64,000 bases of DNA from Pseudorhodoferax sp047601025 (GCF_047601025.1 NZ_JASGJZ010000001.1:3906001-3970000); one strand, 5' to 3'. Counted from the first letter of the stretch, positions 24,586 through 33,732 are shown. The notes: a model not told the origin generated them from the letters alone. Made by a program: numbers and translations.

Positions 24586-25482
24586 ATGGCCTTCACTTCC
24601 GACAACGTGCTGCTGTTCCTGGCCGTGCTGGACCACGGCTCCTTCTCGGCCGCCGCGCGGGCGCTGGGCCGGGTGCCCTCGGCCGTCAGCATGGCCGTCG
24701 CCCACCTGGAGGCCGAGCTCGGCCTGCCGCTGTTCGAGCGCGCCGGCCGCGAGCCGCGGCCCCTGCCCGCCGCGCGGGCGCTGGAGCCGCAGGCGCGCCA
24801 GCTCGCGCTGCAGCTGCGCGAGCTCGACGCCCACGCGCTGGCGCTGACCCAGGGGCTGGAGGAGCGGCTCACGCTGGTTATCGCGCCCGAGCTGCTGTCG
24901 GCGCGCTGGACCGTGCCGCTGGCCGCGCTGGCGGCCGAGCATCCGCTGCTCGACGTGGAAGTGCTGGCGGCGCCGCAGGCCGATGCGCTGGCCATGCTGC
25001 ACACCGGCCGCGCCCAGCTGGCGCTGGTGTTCGAGCGCCCGCGGCTGGACGGGCGCGAGGCCTTCCAGCAGGTCGGCGAGGAGACGCTGGTGGCCGTGGT
25101 CGCCCCCGGGCACGCGCTGCTGCGCCAGGCCGGCCAGGCCGGCGGCCTGGGCGAGGCCCACCTGGTGCGCACGCGCCAGGTCGTGATCGCCGGCCGCGAC
25201 GCCGGCGTGGCCGACGCGCGCGTGGTGTTCGGCCGCCACGTCTGGCACACCGACAGCCCCGAGGCCGCCTGCAGCCTGCTCGAAGCCGGGCTGGGCTGGG
25301 GCTGGCTGCCGCGCAGCCTGGTGCAGTGGCGGCTGGACGCCGGCCGCCTGGCCGAGCTGCCGCTGCGCAGCCTGGACAACCACATGCTGCTGTGCGTGGA
25401 CGTGGTCTGGTCGCGCGAGCGGCCGCTGGGGCTGGGGGCGCGGCGGCTGGTGGAGGGGATGGCGGCGATGCGGGCGGGGTAG
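24586..25482 (+). CDS. LysR-family regulator (probably of the PACE efflux gene)
   Basis: This 298-residue regulator has an N-terminal winged HTH, FLAVLDHGSFSAAARALGRVPSAVSMAVAHLEAELG, and an effector-binding domain from about residue 90. It is divergent from the PACE gene with 76 bp between starts. LysR regulators next to PACE genes usually activate them in response to the exported compound (family knowledge). The ATG at 24586 is preferred over an upstream TTG. Confidence 0.92.
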   Translation: MAFTSDNVLLFLAVLDHGSFSAAARALGRVPSAVSMAVAHLEAELGLPLFERAGREPRPLPAARALEPQARQLALQLRELDAHALALTQGLEERLTLVIAPELLSARWTVPLAALAAEHPLLDVEVLAAPQADALAMLHTGRAQLALVFERPRLDGREAFQQVGEETLVAVVAPGHALLRQAGQAGGLGEAHLVRTRQVVIAGRDAGVADARVVFGRHVWHTDSPEAACSLLEAGLGWGWLPRSLVQWRLDAGRLAELPLRSLDNHMLLCVDVVWSRERPLGLGARRLVEGMAAMRAG

Positions 25483-25545
25483 GCCGCCCTGGCTGCGGGC
25501 GCCGCCGCCTGCCTGCAGCGCATCGGGCGCCGCGCCGCCACGGAC

Positions 25546-26454
25546 CTAGGCGCCCGTGTCGGCCGCCGCCAGCCGCTCCCGCAGCGCCGCGTGCAGCAGC
25601 CGCACCGCGCTGCGGTACTGCTGCCGGTGCGGGCACACCAGGTGCAGCGGTGCCGGCTCGCCCGCGTACTGCGGCAGCAGCACCTCCAGCCGCTTCGCCC
25701 GCACGTCGCGCGCCACGTCCAGCCAGGACTTGTAGGCGATGCCTTCGCCGGCCAGGGCCAGCCGGCGCACGGCGTCGCCGTCGTCGCAGTGGATGGCGCC
25801 GCGCACGCGCACCGTGCGGCGCTGGCCGCTCGCGGGGTCGTCGAAGGTCCAGCGGTCGTGCACGCGGCTGCTGAGCAGGTAGACCAGCGTGTCGTGCCGT
25901 GCCAGGTCGTCCAGCCGCTCGGGGCGGCCGCGCGCCTGCAGGTACTGCGGCGCGGCCACCAGCACCCGGCGGTTGGCCGGCGCCAGCGGCAGCGCGACGA
26001 AGCTGGCGTCCTGGACCGGCGCGTAGCGGATGGCGGCGTCCACCGGTTCGCGGAACACGTCGCTCACGCGGTCGCCCAGGGCCAGCCGCAGCGCCACGCG
26101 CGGGTGCCGGCGGCGGAACTCGGCCAGCCAGGGCAGGAGGACGTTGCGGCCCAGGTCCGAGGGGGCGGCCACCAGCAGCGGTCCGCCGGGCTCGTCCGGC
26201 GCGCCGTCCAACTGCTCGCGGCCCTCGGCCAGCCGCGCCAGCGCCTCCTGCGCGAAGGGCAGGTAGCGCTCGCCCTCGCCGGTCAGGCGCAGGCTGCGCG
26301 TGGAGCGCGCGAACAGGCGCACGCCCAGCCCGCGCTCGATGCGCACGATGGCCGCGCTGACCTGCCCGGGCAGCATGTCGGCCTCGCGGGCGGCCTCGGA
26401 GAAGCTGCCGAGCAGGGCGGTGCGCACGAACAGCTGCAGGTCTTCCAGGCGCAT
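25546..26454 (-). CDS. LysR-family regulator
   Basis: The 302-residue protein starts MRLEDLQLFVRTALLGSFSEAAREADMLPGQVSAAIVRIE, a LysR HTH, with an effector domain resembling the DsdC/CrgA group (PVDAAIRYAPVQDASFVALPL). It is divergent from the zinc-type dehydrogenase gene at 26563, about 108 bp away, and is the likely regulator of that gene. Confidence 0.92.
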   Translation of the reverse strand: MRLEDLQLFVRTALLGSFSEAAREADMLPGQVSAAIVRIERGLGVRLFARSTRSLRLTGEGERYLPFAQEALARLAEGREQLDGAPDEPGGPLLVAAPSDLGRNVLLPWLAEFRRRHPRVALRLALGDRVSDVFREPVDAAIRYAPVQDASFVALPLAPANRRVLVAAPQYLQARGRPERLDDLARHDTLVYLLSSRVHDRWTFDDPASGQRRTVRVRGAIHCDDGDAVRRLALAGEGIAYKSWLDVARDVRAKRLEVLLPQYAGEPAPLHLVCPHRQQYRSAVRLLHAALRERLAAADTGA

Positions 26455-26562
26455 GATCTTCACGCAAAGAATGAAAGTGATGTCCGATTCTGCGGGTTTA
26501 TCGCGCAGTGGCGCGGCGCGACGATGGCGGCCATCGCCAACCACTCGTGACGGGAAGACCCC

Positions 26563-27570
26563 ATGAAAGCCATTGCCTGTGTCCACCCCGGCCTGCCGAT
26601 CGACGATCCGCAGTCCCTCGTCGAGATCGACCTGCCCGTGCCCCGGCCCGGCCCGCGTGACCTGCTGGTGCGCGTGCAGGCGGTGTCGGTCAACCCGGTG
26701 GACACCAAGGTGCGTGCCAGCGCGTCCGCCGCCGCGCCGCGCGTGCTGGGCTGGGACGCCGTGGGCACGGTGCAGGCCGTGGGCGCGGCGGTGACGCTGT
26801 TCCGCCCCGGCGACGAGGTGTTCTATGCCGGCGCCATCGACCGCCACGGCAGCAATGCCGAGTACCAGTTGGTGGACGAGCGCATCGTCGGCCGCAAGCC
26901 GCGCAGCCTGGATGCCGCGCAGGCCGCCGCGCTGCCGCTGACCGCGATCACGGCCTGGGAACTGCTGTTCGACCGCCTGGGCGTGCCCGAGGGCGGCGGC
27001 GCCGGGCAGAGCCTGCTGATCGTGGGCGCGGCCGGCGGCGTGGGCTCGATGCTGACGCAGCTGGCGCGCCGGCTGACGCAGCTCACGGTGATCGGCACCG
27101 CGTCGCGGCCCGAGACGGCCGACTGGGTCCGCGGCCTGGGCGCGCACCACGTCGTGGACCACGGCCAGCCGCTGGCCGCCGGGCTGGCGGGCACGGGCGT
27201 GCCGCAGGTCGACCTGGTGGCCAGCCTCACGCACACCGAGCACCACTATGCGCAGCTGGTCGAGGCGCTGCGCCCGCAGGGCCGGCTGGCGCTGATCGAC
27301 GATCCCGCGGCGCTGGACGTGCGGGCGCTGAAGAACAAGAGCCTGTCGCTGCACTGGGAGTTCATGTTCACCCGCTCGCAGCACCAGACGACCGACATGG
27401 CGCGCCAGCACGCGCTGCTGGACCGGGTCGCCGCGCTGGTCGACGCCGGCACGCTGCGCACCACGCTGGGTACGCATCTCGGCACGATCGACGCCGCCAA
27501 CCTGCGCCGCGCCCATGCGCTGGTGGAGACCCAGCACGCGCGCGGCAAGGTGGTGCTGGCGGGTTTCTGA
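26563..27570 (+). CDS. Zinc-type alcohol dehydrogenase / quinone oxidoreductase family
   Basis: This 335-residue MDR enzyme has a GroES-like N-terminal half (VSVNPVDTKVRA, LGWDAVGTVQAVG, FRPGDEVFYAGA) and a Rossmann NADPH-binding motif, GAAGGVGSMLTQLAR. Zn-binding cysteines are absent, so it is a zinc-independent quinone reductase-like enzyme. Such genes under divergent LysR control often respond to electrophiles or quinones (inference). Confidence 0.9.
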   Translation: MKAIACVHPGLPIDDPQSLVEIDLPVPRPGPRDLLVRVQAVSVNPVDTKVRASASAAAPRVLGWDAVGTVQAVGAAVTLFRPGDEVFYAGAIDRHGSNAEYQLVDERIVGRKPRSLDAAQAAALPLTAITAWELLFDRLGVPEGGGAGQSLLIVGAAGGVGSMLTQLARRLTQLTVIGTASRPETADWVRGLGAHHVVDHGQPLAAGLAGTGVPQVDLVASLTHTEHHYAQLVEALRPQGRLALIDDPAALDVRALKNKSLSLHWEFMFTRSQHQTTDMARQHALLDRVAALVDAGTLRTTLGTHLGTIDAANLRRAHALVETQHARGKVVLAGF

Positions 27571-27614
27571 GTGTGGCCGAGGCGCCGCTCCTGAGACATT
27601 TCCGCGATAAGCAA

Positions 27615-27633
27615 CCAACGATTCATTCGTTGG
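27615..27633. promoter_or_regulatory. Palindrome upstream of the CysB-like gene
   Basis: CCAACGA-TTCAT-TCGTTGG is a perfect inverted repeat with 7-bp arms, lying 33 bp before the LysR start. Position and form suggest an autoregulatory operator of this regulator. Confidence 0.5.
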
Positions 27634-27666
27634 CTTCCATGCCCGGCGCCAGAACAATGCCGCCGG

Positions 27667-28617
27667 ATGAATTTCCAGCAACTGCGCTCCGTGCGCGAGG
27701 CCGTGCGCTGCGGCTTCAACCTGACCGAGGTCGCCCATGCGCTGCACACCTCGCAACCCGGCGTGAGCCGGCAGATCCGCGAACTGGAGGAGGAGCTCGG
27801 CATCGAGCTGTTCGTGCGCGCCGGCAAGCGCCTGACCGGGCTGACCGAGCCCGGCGCGCACGTGCTGCCGATCATCGAATCCATCCTGCAGGGCAGCCAC
27901 AACCTGCGCACGGCCGGGCAGGAGTTCGTGGCGCAGCAGAGCGGCGCGCTGTCGATCGCGGCCACGCACTCGCAGGCGCGCTATGCGCTGCCCGGCGCGG
28001 TGCAGGAGTTCCGGCTGCAGTTCCCCAACGTCCGGCTGCACCTGCACCAGGGCTCGCCGCAGCAGGTCGCGCAGATGCTGCTGTCCGGCCAGGCCGACGT
28101 CGGCATCGCCACCGAGGCGCTGGCGCAGTACCCCGAGCTGGTGGCGCTGCCGTGCTACCGCTGGACGCATGCGGTCGTCGTGCCGCCGCGGCATCCGCTG
28201 CTGGACGGGCCGCTGACGCTGGAGCGGCTGGCGCGGCATCCGCTGATCACCTACGGCGCCGGCTTCACCGGCCGCAGCCACATCGACGAGGCCTTCGCGC
28301 GCCAGCGCATCGTGCCGCGCATCGTGCTCAGCGCGATGGACGCCGACGTGATCAAGACCTACGTGGAGCTGGGCATGGGCGTGGGCATCGTCGCCTCGAT
28401 CGCGTTCGAGGCCGAGCGCGACACGCAGCTGCGCGCGATCGACGCCGGCGCGCTGTTCGGCATCAACCTCACGAAGCTGGCGCTGCGCCGCGGCACCTAC
28501 CTGCGCGGCTACGTGTACACGCTGATCGAGTCGTTCGCGCCCACGCTCAAGCGCCGCGTGGTCGAGCAGGCCATGGCCGCGGGGCCGGACGTGGCGACGG
28601 CGGACTACGACATCTGA
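27667..28617 (+). CDS. CysB/Cbl-like LysR regulator
   Basis: The 316-residue protein starts MNFQQLRSVREAVRCGFNLTEVAHALHTSQPGVSRQIRELE, the CysB-type HTH. Its effector domain has ATHSQARYALP and VGIATEALAQYPELVALPCYRW, typical of CysB/Cbl sulfur regulators. It lies upstream of an SsuA-like ABC operon and may control it in response to sulfur supply (inference). The C-terminus ends DVATADYDI. Confidence 0.92.
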   Translation: MNFQQLRSVREAVRCGFNLTEVAHALHTSQPGVSRQIRELEEELGIELFVRAGKRLTGLTEPGAHVLPIIESILQGSHNLRTAGQEFVAQQSGALSIAATHSQARYALPGAVQEFRLQFPNVRLHLHQGSPQQVAQMLLSGQADVGIATEALAQYPELVALPCYRWTHAVVVPPRHPLLDGPLTLERLARHPLITYGAGFTGRSHIDEAFARQRIVPRIVLSAMDADVIKTYVELGMGVGIVASIAFEAERDTQLRAIDAGALFGINLTKLALRRGTYLRGYVYTLIESFAPTLKRRVVEQAMAAGPDVATADYDI

Positions 28618-28625
28618 CGGACGGT

Positions 28626-28642
28626 CCCGCGCGTTGCGCGGG
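28626..28642. terminator. GC hairpin between convergent genes
   Basis: CCCGCGC-GTT-GCGCGGG forms a 7-bp stem, extended by ACGG/CCGT flanks, between the 3' ends of the LysR and Mop genes. No T tract follows, so its use as a bidirectional terminator is uncertain. Confidence 0.4.
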
Positions 28643-28651
28643 GCGGTGCCG

Positions 28652-28867
28652 TCACAGCTTCGCGATCGACACCTCCGTCGACTTGACGAGCGCGACCACG
28701 TCCGAGCCGGGCGCGAGCGCCAGCTCGTCCACCGAGCGCGTGGTGATCACCGAGGTCACGATGCCCCAGGGCGTCTCAACGTCCACCTCGGACACCACGT
28801 CGCCGCGGATGATTTCCTTCACCGTGCCGCGGAACTGGTTGCGCACGTTGATGGCTTGAATGGTCAT
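28652..28867 (-). CDS. Molybdenum-pterin/molybdate-binding protein (Mop, TOBE domain)
   Basis: This 71-residue single TOBE domain reads TIQAINVRNQFRGTVKEII and continues with ETPWGIVTSVITTRSVDELAL and VKSTEVSIAKL. Mop proteins form hexamers that bind molybdate in the cytoplasm. It is convergent with the CysB-like gene and divergent from the amidohydrolase operon. No molybdate transporter is nearby. Confidence 0.92.
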   Translation of the reverse strand: MTIQAINVRNQFRGTVKEIIRGDVVSEVDVETPWGIVTSVITTRSVDELALAPGSDVVALVKSTEVSIAKL

Positions 28868-29080
28868 GCCGGCCTCCTGCCGTCGAAGAAGAGGAGGGCA
28901 GTGTCCGGGCCGCCGCGCGCGGCGTGAACGAAGAAAACCGCAGACCCTTGCGCGGAAAACCGCGGGCGCGGCGCTTATCCGCCGCGCGTGCATCGACATG
29001 CGGAACGCTTCGTTGTCCGGCCGCCGCGCGCCGCGGACCATGCGTCTCCCGGCACCCCTGCCGCGACAAGGAGCCCTCGC

Positions 29081-30601
29081 ATGAACACCCGCATCCATCC
29101 CCTGAAAGCCTCCCGCTCGGCCGCGTTGAAGGCCCGGCTGGACCACCCCGTGATCGACACCGACGTGCACGTCAACGACTACGCGCCGGTGCTGGAGGAC
29201 TACATCGCCCAGTACGGCGGCCCCCAGCTCGTCGACGCGCTGCGCCGCGCGCTCGGCGGGCGCTTCGTCACGCGCGACGGCGACGGCCGCGACTGGTACG
29301 CGCAGACGCCGGCCGAGCGGGCCCACCACCGCACGCTGCGCGCGCCGTGGTGGGCCCGCGTCACGCGCAACACCTACGACCTGGCGACCTACACCATCCC
29401 GGCGCTGCTGTACGAGCGCCTGGCCGAGCAGGGCTCGGACTACTCGGTGCTGTTCCCCAACGACGTGCTGTCGCCGGCCGCGGCCGGCACCGAGTACCGC
29501 CAGCCGCTGCACCGCGCGCTGAACCACTTCCATGCCGACCAGTACCGCAAGTACGCGGACCGCCTCACGCCGGTGGCCGGCATCCCGATGCACACGCCGC
29601 AGGAAGCGATCGAGGAACTGGAGTTCGCCGTCCACACGCTGGGCCTGAAGGTCATCAACATCCCCGGCGGCGTGCGCCGGCCGATCCCGGCGATCGCCGC
29701 GCAGTACCCGAAGGCGCAGCACCCCGAGGTGGCCAAGCACGCGGCCTACATCGACTTCTACGGCATCGACAGCCCGCACGACTACGACCCGTTCTGGGCC
29801 AGGGTGGTGGAGCTGGGCGTGCCGGTGACAACGCACTACGGCAGCCAGGGCTGGACCGGCCGGCATTCGATCAGCAACTACATGTTCAACCACGTCGGCC
29901 ACTTCGCCGACGGGTCGCAGGCCTTCGCCAAGGCGCTGTTCTTCGGCGGCGTCACGCGGCGCTTCCCGGGGCTGCGCGTGGGGCTGCTGGAGGGCGGGGC
30001 GGACTGGGGCTCGCACGTCTACACCCACCTGGTCGACCGCTGGGAGAAGCGCAACCGCGAGGCGGTGCGCAACTACGACCCGGCCGAGGTCGACGTGGAA
30101 CTGCTGGCCGCGCTGTTCGACCGCCACGGCGCCGAACTGCTGCAGGGCCGCGCCGTGGACAAGCGCACGCTGGTGCGCGACAGCCTCGGCATCTCGGCAC
30201 TGCCGCACAGCCGCGAGCCGCGCGCGGACGAGATCGACGACTTCGCGCTGGCCGGCATCGAGAAGGCCGACGACATCCGCGCGCGCTGGGTCGACCCGTT
30301 CTTCTTCGGCTCCGAGGCCGACGACCGCACGGTGGCCGCGGCGTTCAACCACCGCGTGCACCCGGGCGGCGTGAAGATCAACGCGATCTGGTCGTCCGAC
30401 GTGGGCCACTGGGACGTGCCCGAGTTCACCGAGCCGCTGGCCGAGACCTGGGACCTGGTGGAGCAGGGCGTGATCTCGGCGCAGGACTTCCGCGCCTTCG
30501 TGTTCGGCAATCCGCTGCGCTTCTACACCGAGGCCAATCCGCGCTTCTTCGACGGCACCGAGGTCGGCCGCAGGCTGGGCCTGCCGGGCGCCGCCGCCTG
30601 A
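29081..30601 (+). CDS. Amidohydrolase-family metal-dependent hydrolase
   Basis: The 506-residue TIM-barrel protein has an N-terminal metal motif, DTDVHVNDY. Further motifs are NIPGGVRRPIPA, THYGSQGW, VGLLEGGADWGSHVY and IWSSDVGHWDVPEF with a late Asp. It resembles the ACMSD/amidohydrolase-2 group of decarboxylases and hydrolases. An AAGGAG ribosome-binding site supports the ATG at 29081. It is the first gene of an operon with a complete SsuA-like ABC importer, so it probably acts on the imported compound. Confidence 0.88.
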   Translation: MNTRIHPLKASRSAALKARLDHPVIDTDVHVNDYAPVLEDYIAQYGGPQLVDALRRALGGRFVTRDGDGRDWYAQTPAERAHHRTLRAPWWARVTRNTYDLATYTIPALLYERLAEQGSDYSVLFPNDVLSPAAAGTEYRQPLHRALNHFHADQYRKYADRLTPVAGIPMHTPQEAIEELEFAVHTLGLKVINIPGGVRRPIPAIAAQYPKAQHPEVAKHAAYIDFYGIDSPHDYDPFWARVVELGVPVTTHYGSQGWTGRHSISNYMFNHVGHFADGSQAFAKALFFGGVTRRFPGLRVGLLEGGADWGSHVYTHLVDRWEKRNREAVRNYDPAEVDVELLAALFDRHGAELLQGRAVDKRTLVRDSLGISALPHSREPRADEIDDFALAGIEKADDIRARWVDPFFFGSEADDRTVAAAFNHRVHPGGVKINAIWSSDVGHWDVPEFTEPLAETWDLVEQGVISAQDFRAFVFGNPLRFYTEANPRFFDGTEVGRRLGLPGAAA

Positions 30602-30628
30602 TCCGTCGCGCCACCAAGGAGTACCGGC

Positions 30629-31729
30629 ATGCATTTCCCGCTTTCCAACCTGCGGCGCTGGGGCGCCGCGCTGGCGGCCGTCATCGGCCTGGCTGCCGCG
30701 GCCGCCGTGCAGGCGGCGCCCGACGCCATCCGCATCGGCGTGGCCACGGCCGGCGGCGGCGATCCCGTCACCTGGGGCGGCTCGCCCGGCGGCGTGGCGC
30801 GCAGCCAGCAGTGGCTGGAGGAGGAGTTCAGGAACTCCGGCACCCGCGTCGAGTGGTTCTTCTTCAAGGGCGCGGGCCCGGCCGTCAACGAGGCGCTGTC
30901 GAACAAACAGATCGACTTCGCCTACCAGGGCGACCTGCCCTCGCTGGTCGGCCGCGCCAACGGGCTGGACACCCGGCTGCTGCTGGCCAGCGGCACGCGC
31001 AACAACCTGTACGTGGTGGTGCCGCCGACATCGGACATCCGCTCGATCCAGGACCTCAAGGGCCGCAAGGTCTCGATCTTCCGCGGCACCAACGGCCACC
31101 TGGTCGCGATCAACGTGCTGGCCGCCCACGGCCTGGCCGAGCGCGACCTCAAGGGCGTGAACCTGGACACCGGCAGCGCGCAGGCGGCGCTGGTCTCGGG
31201 CGGCGTGGACGCGGCCTTCGGCGGCTCGGAATGGTTCAAGGTGCGCGACCAGGGGCTGGCCCGCGTCGTCTATTCCACCCAGGGGCAGGACCCGGCCTTC
31301 ACGCGCCAGGCGGCGCTGCTGGTGCGCGGCGAGTTCGAGCGCGCCCACCCGGCCGAGACGCAGCGCGTGGTCGACGTGTTCGTGCGCGCGGCGCGCTGGG
31401 CCTCCGACGAGAAGAACCGCGAGGCGCTGTTCGCGCTGTGGGCCCGGAGCGGCACGCCGGTGGCGTCGTTCCGGGCCGAGTTCGAGGGCCAGCCGTTGGC
31501 CGAGCGCAACTCGCCGCTGCTCGACGAGTTCCTGCGCGCGCGCTACCAGGCCGTGGTCGACGATGCGCTCAAGCTCAGGCTGATCCGCCGCCCCGTGAGC
31601 GTGGACGACTGGTTCGAGCCCCGGTACCTGGACGCCGCGCTGAAGAAGCAGGGCCTGCAAGGCTACTGGAGCGCCTACGACGCCAAGGGCCGCGCGGTCG
31701 CCGGCGGCGCCGCGGTGGCGCAGCGCTGA
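30629..31729 (+). CDS. ABC transporter substrate-binding protein, SsuA/NrtA-like
   Basis: The 366-residue exported protein has a signal peptide ending near AVQAAP. The mature part has IRIGVATAGGGDPV, DFAYQGDLPSLVGRANG and a DLKGRKVSIFRGTNGH motif, typical of aliphatic-sulfonate/nitrate/taurine receptors. It follows the amidohydrolase by 27 bp. The ligand is unknown; a sulfonate or aromatic acid is possible given the CysB-like regulator upstream. Confidence 0.9.
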   Translation: MHFPLSNLRRWGAALAAVIGLAAAAAVQAAPDAIRIGVATAGGGDPVTWGGSPGGVARSQQWLEEEFRNSGTRVEWFFFKGAGPAVNEALSNKQIDFAYQGDLPSLVGRANGLDTRLLLASGTRNNLYVVVPPTSDIRSIQDLKGRKVSIFRGTNGHLVAINVLAAHGLAERDLKGVNLDTGSAQAALVSGGVDAAFGGSEWFKVRDQGLARVVYSTQGQDPAFTRQAALLVRGEFERAHPAETQRVVDVFVRAARWASDEKNREALFALWARSGTPVASFRAEFEGQPLAERNSPLLDEFLRARYQAVVDDALKLRLIRRPVSVDDWFEPRYLDAALKKQGLQGYWSAYDAKGRAVAGGAAVAQR

Positions 31730-31732
31730 GCC

Positions 31733-32683
31733 ATGCGGACGGAGCAATCCCTGGCCGCGTTGCCGGCGGGGGGCCGCCTGGCCGCACCGCTGCCAGCCGG
31801 TCCCGCCACGCGCTGGCGCACCCGTGCCCAGGCACAGGCACAGTCCTCGGCGCGACCGGCCGCCGCGGGGGCCGCGGGTGTCGCGCCCGGCCGCCACGCC
31901 CGGCGCCTGGCCTGCCTGCTGGCGCCCTGGCTGCTGCCGGCGGCGCTGCTGGCGCTGTGGTTCGTCGGCGCCGCGCAGGGCTGGATCGCGCCGCAGGTGT
32001 TGCCGCCGCCCCAGTTCGTGGGGGAGACGCTGCGCGACTTGGCGACGAACGGCGAGCTGTGGCTGCACGTCTCGGCCAGCCTGCGGCGCGTGCTCGTGGG
32101 CTTCGCCGCCGGCGCGTCGCTGGGCCTGCTGCTGGGCACGGCCATGGGCCTGTCGCGCCGGGCCGAGGCCTACCTGCTGCCGAGCTTCAACGCGCTGGTG
32201 CAGATCCCGGTGCTGGGCTGGCTGCCGTTCGTGCTGCTGCTGGTCGGCATCGGCGAGCCGCTCAAGTACATCCTGATCGCCAAGGCCGCGCTGGTGCCGG
32301 TGGCGCTGAACACGCTGCAGGGCTTCCGCCAGACGCCGCAGGCGCTGCTGGAGGTCGGCCGCGTGATGGGCTTCACGCGGCGCCAGCAGGTGCTGGAGAT
32401 CGTGCTGCCGCACGCCGTGCCGACGCTGTTCACCGGCCTGCGCCTGGGCTTCACCAAGGCCTGGCTGTCGCTGGTGGTGGTCGAGCTGGTCGCGTCCAGC
32501 GAAGGCCTGGGCTACCTGATCGTCTACGGGCGCCAGCTGTTCCAGCTGGACCAGGTGATGGCGGCGGTGATCGTGGTCGGCGCCATCGGCTATGCGATCG
32601 ACCGCGTGCTGGACCGGGCCGAGGCCCGCGCCGGCCGCAGCCACGCCAGCCGGCGCGCGGCGCTGGGGGGAGGTGCGGCATGA
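31733..32683 (+). CDS. ABC transporter permease 1 (SsuC-like)
   Basis: The 316-residue permease has about six helices and the EAA loop LLEVGRVMGFTRRQQVLEIVLPHAVPTLFTGLR. A disordered Ala/Pro/Gln-rich N-terminus of about 58 residues precedes helix 1 (LLAPWLLPAALLALWFVG). It starts 3 bp after the binding-protein stop. Its stop overlaps the start of the second permease by 4 bp (ATGA). Confidence 0.92.
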   Translation: MRTEQSLAALPAGGRLAAPLPAGPATRWRTRAQAQAQSSARPAAAGAAGVAPGRHARRLACLLAPWLLPAALLALWFVGAAQGWIAPQVLPPPQFVGETLRDLATNGELWLHVSASLRRVLVGFAAGASLGLLLGTAMGLSRRAEAYLLPSFNALVQIPVLGWLPFVLLLVGIGEPLKYILIAKAALVPVALNTLQGFRQTPQALLEVGRVMGFTRRQQVLEIVLPHAVPTLFTGLRLGFTKAWLSLVVVELVASSEGLGYLIVYGRQLFQLDQVMAAVIVVGAIGYAIDRVLDRAEARAGRSHASRRAALGGGAA

Positions 32684-33702
32684 GCCCCGCCCGGCCGCCC
32701 GAAGGGGCTCATTCCCTCGCGGAGGGACCGGGCCGCAGGCCCGAGGGTGCATCAGTGCACCCCGCCCGGCCGCCCGAAGGGGCTCATTCCCTCCCGGAGG
32801 GACCGGGCCGCAGGCCCGAGGGTGCACCGGTGCGCCCCGCCCGGCCGCCCGAAGAGGTTCGCACCGCAGCCCGTAGCGGCGACGGTCCTCCCGTGAACGC
32901 GGCCGACGGCGCCGGGCGCGCCGGCCCGGCGCCGCTGCGCCCGCGGTCGGCCGGCCGCTGGCGCGGCGCGGTGCTGCCGCTGGCGGCCGTCGCGCTGTGG
33001 TGGCTGTCGGCCCGCCATGGGTGGGTCGACTCCGTGCTGCTGGTGCCGCCCGGCACGGTGCTGGCCACGGCCTGGGAGCAGATCAGCGCCGGCACGCTGT
33101 GGCGCGCGCTGGCGGCCAGCCTGGCGCGCGAGGCCGCCGGCTTTCTGATCGGCACGCTGGGCGGTCTGGTGCTGGGCGCGCTGCTGGGGCTGTCGCCCTG
33201 GTTCGGCCGGCTGGTGGGGCCGAGCTTCCACACCTTCAAGCAGATCTCGCTGTTCGCCTGGATCCCGCTGATCTCGGTGTGGTTCGGGCTGGGCGACGTG
33301 GCCAAGGTGGTGTTCCTGTCGCTGGCCGCGCTGGTGCCGGTGGTGGTGAACACCTGCGACGGCATCCGCGGCACGCCGCCGGCGCTGCTGGAGGTGGCGC
33401 GCGTCTGCGGCTACACGCGCTGGCAGACCGTCGCCGAGGTGGTGCTGCCGGCCGCGCTGCCGGCCATCTTCACCGGGGTGTACCTGGCGCTGATCTATTC
33501 CTGGCTGGCGACCATCGGCGCCGAATACCTGCTGGTCGCCGGGCGCGGCATCGGCAACACGCTGATCGAGGGCAGCGAGCACTTCCGCATGGACCTGGTG
33601 CTGTTCGGCATGGTGGTGATCGGCCTGGTCGGCTGGGCCATGAACGCCTCGGCACGCGCGCTGGAGCGGCGCCTGGGCCGCTGGCTGGGCCGCGCGGCCT
33701 GA
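32680..33702 (+). CDS. ABC transporter permease 2 (SsuC-like) with repeat-derived N-terminus
   Basis: The 340-residue permease has a normal core from about residue 95 and the EAA loop LLEVARVCGYTRWQTVAEVVLPAALPAIFTGV. The first 60 residues are encoded by two and a half copies of a 75-bp repeat (RPPEGAHSL-EGPGRRPEGA twice, then RPPEE). The ATGA overlap with permease 1 makes 32680 the natural start. A start at a GTG downstream of the repeats cannot be excluded, and would restore a family-like length. Confidence 0.85.
   Translation: MSPARPPEGAHSLAEGPGRRPEGASVHPARPPEGAHSLPEGPGRRPEGAPVRPARPPEEVRTAARSGDGPPVNAADGAGRAGPAPLRPRSAGRWRGAVLPLAAVALWWLSARHGWVDSVLLVPPGTVLATAWEQISAGTLWRALAASLAREAAGFLIGTLGGLVLGALLGLSPWFGRLVGPSFHTFKQISLFAWIPLISVWFGLGDVAKVVFLSLAALVPVVVNTCDGIRGTPPALLEVARVCGYTRWQTVAEVVLPAALPAIFTGVYLALIYSWLATIGAEYLLVAGRGIGNTLIEGSEHFRMDLVLFGMVVIGLVGWAMNASARALERRLGRWLGRAA
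32686..32858 (+). repeat. 75-bp direct tandem repeat, 2.3 copies, in-frame in permease 2
   Basis: Unit starts are at 32686, 32761 and 32836, exactly 75 bp apart. Units 1 and 2 are almost identical; unit 3 keeps only the first 23 bp or so. Each full unit contains the inverted repeat CGGGCC-GCA-GGCCCG. As 75 is divisible by three, the repeat stays open in the permease frame. This looks like a palindromic intergenic repeat family that expanded at the start of the gene. Confidence 0.85.
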
Positions 33703-33732
33703 ACCTGAACCACGACGAGGGAGCAACCAGAC

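Noticed and set aside
28652..32827. A minus-strand open frame of nearly 1,400 codons opposite the amidohydrolase/ABC operon
   Set aside because: It is an antisense shadow caused by extreme GC. Only its last 71 codons (Mop) have family features, and the plus strand carries well-recognised genes.
32686..32858. CRISPR-like array
   Set aside because: There are only 2.3 copies, repeats are contiguous without unique spacers, and no cas genes are nearby.
28924..33702. A plus-strand open frame of about 1,590 codons
   Set aside because: Most of it is a +1 shadow of the amidohydrolase, receptor and first permease. Only the part from 32680 is a real gene.
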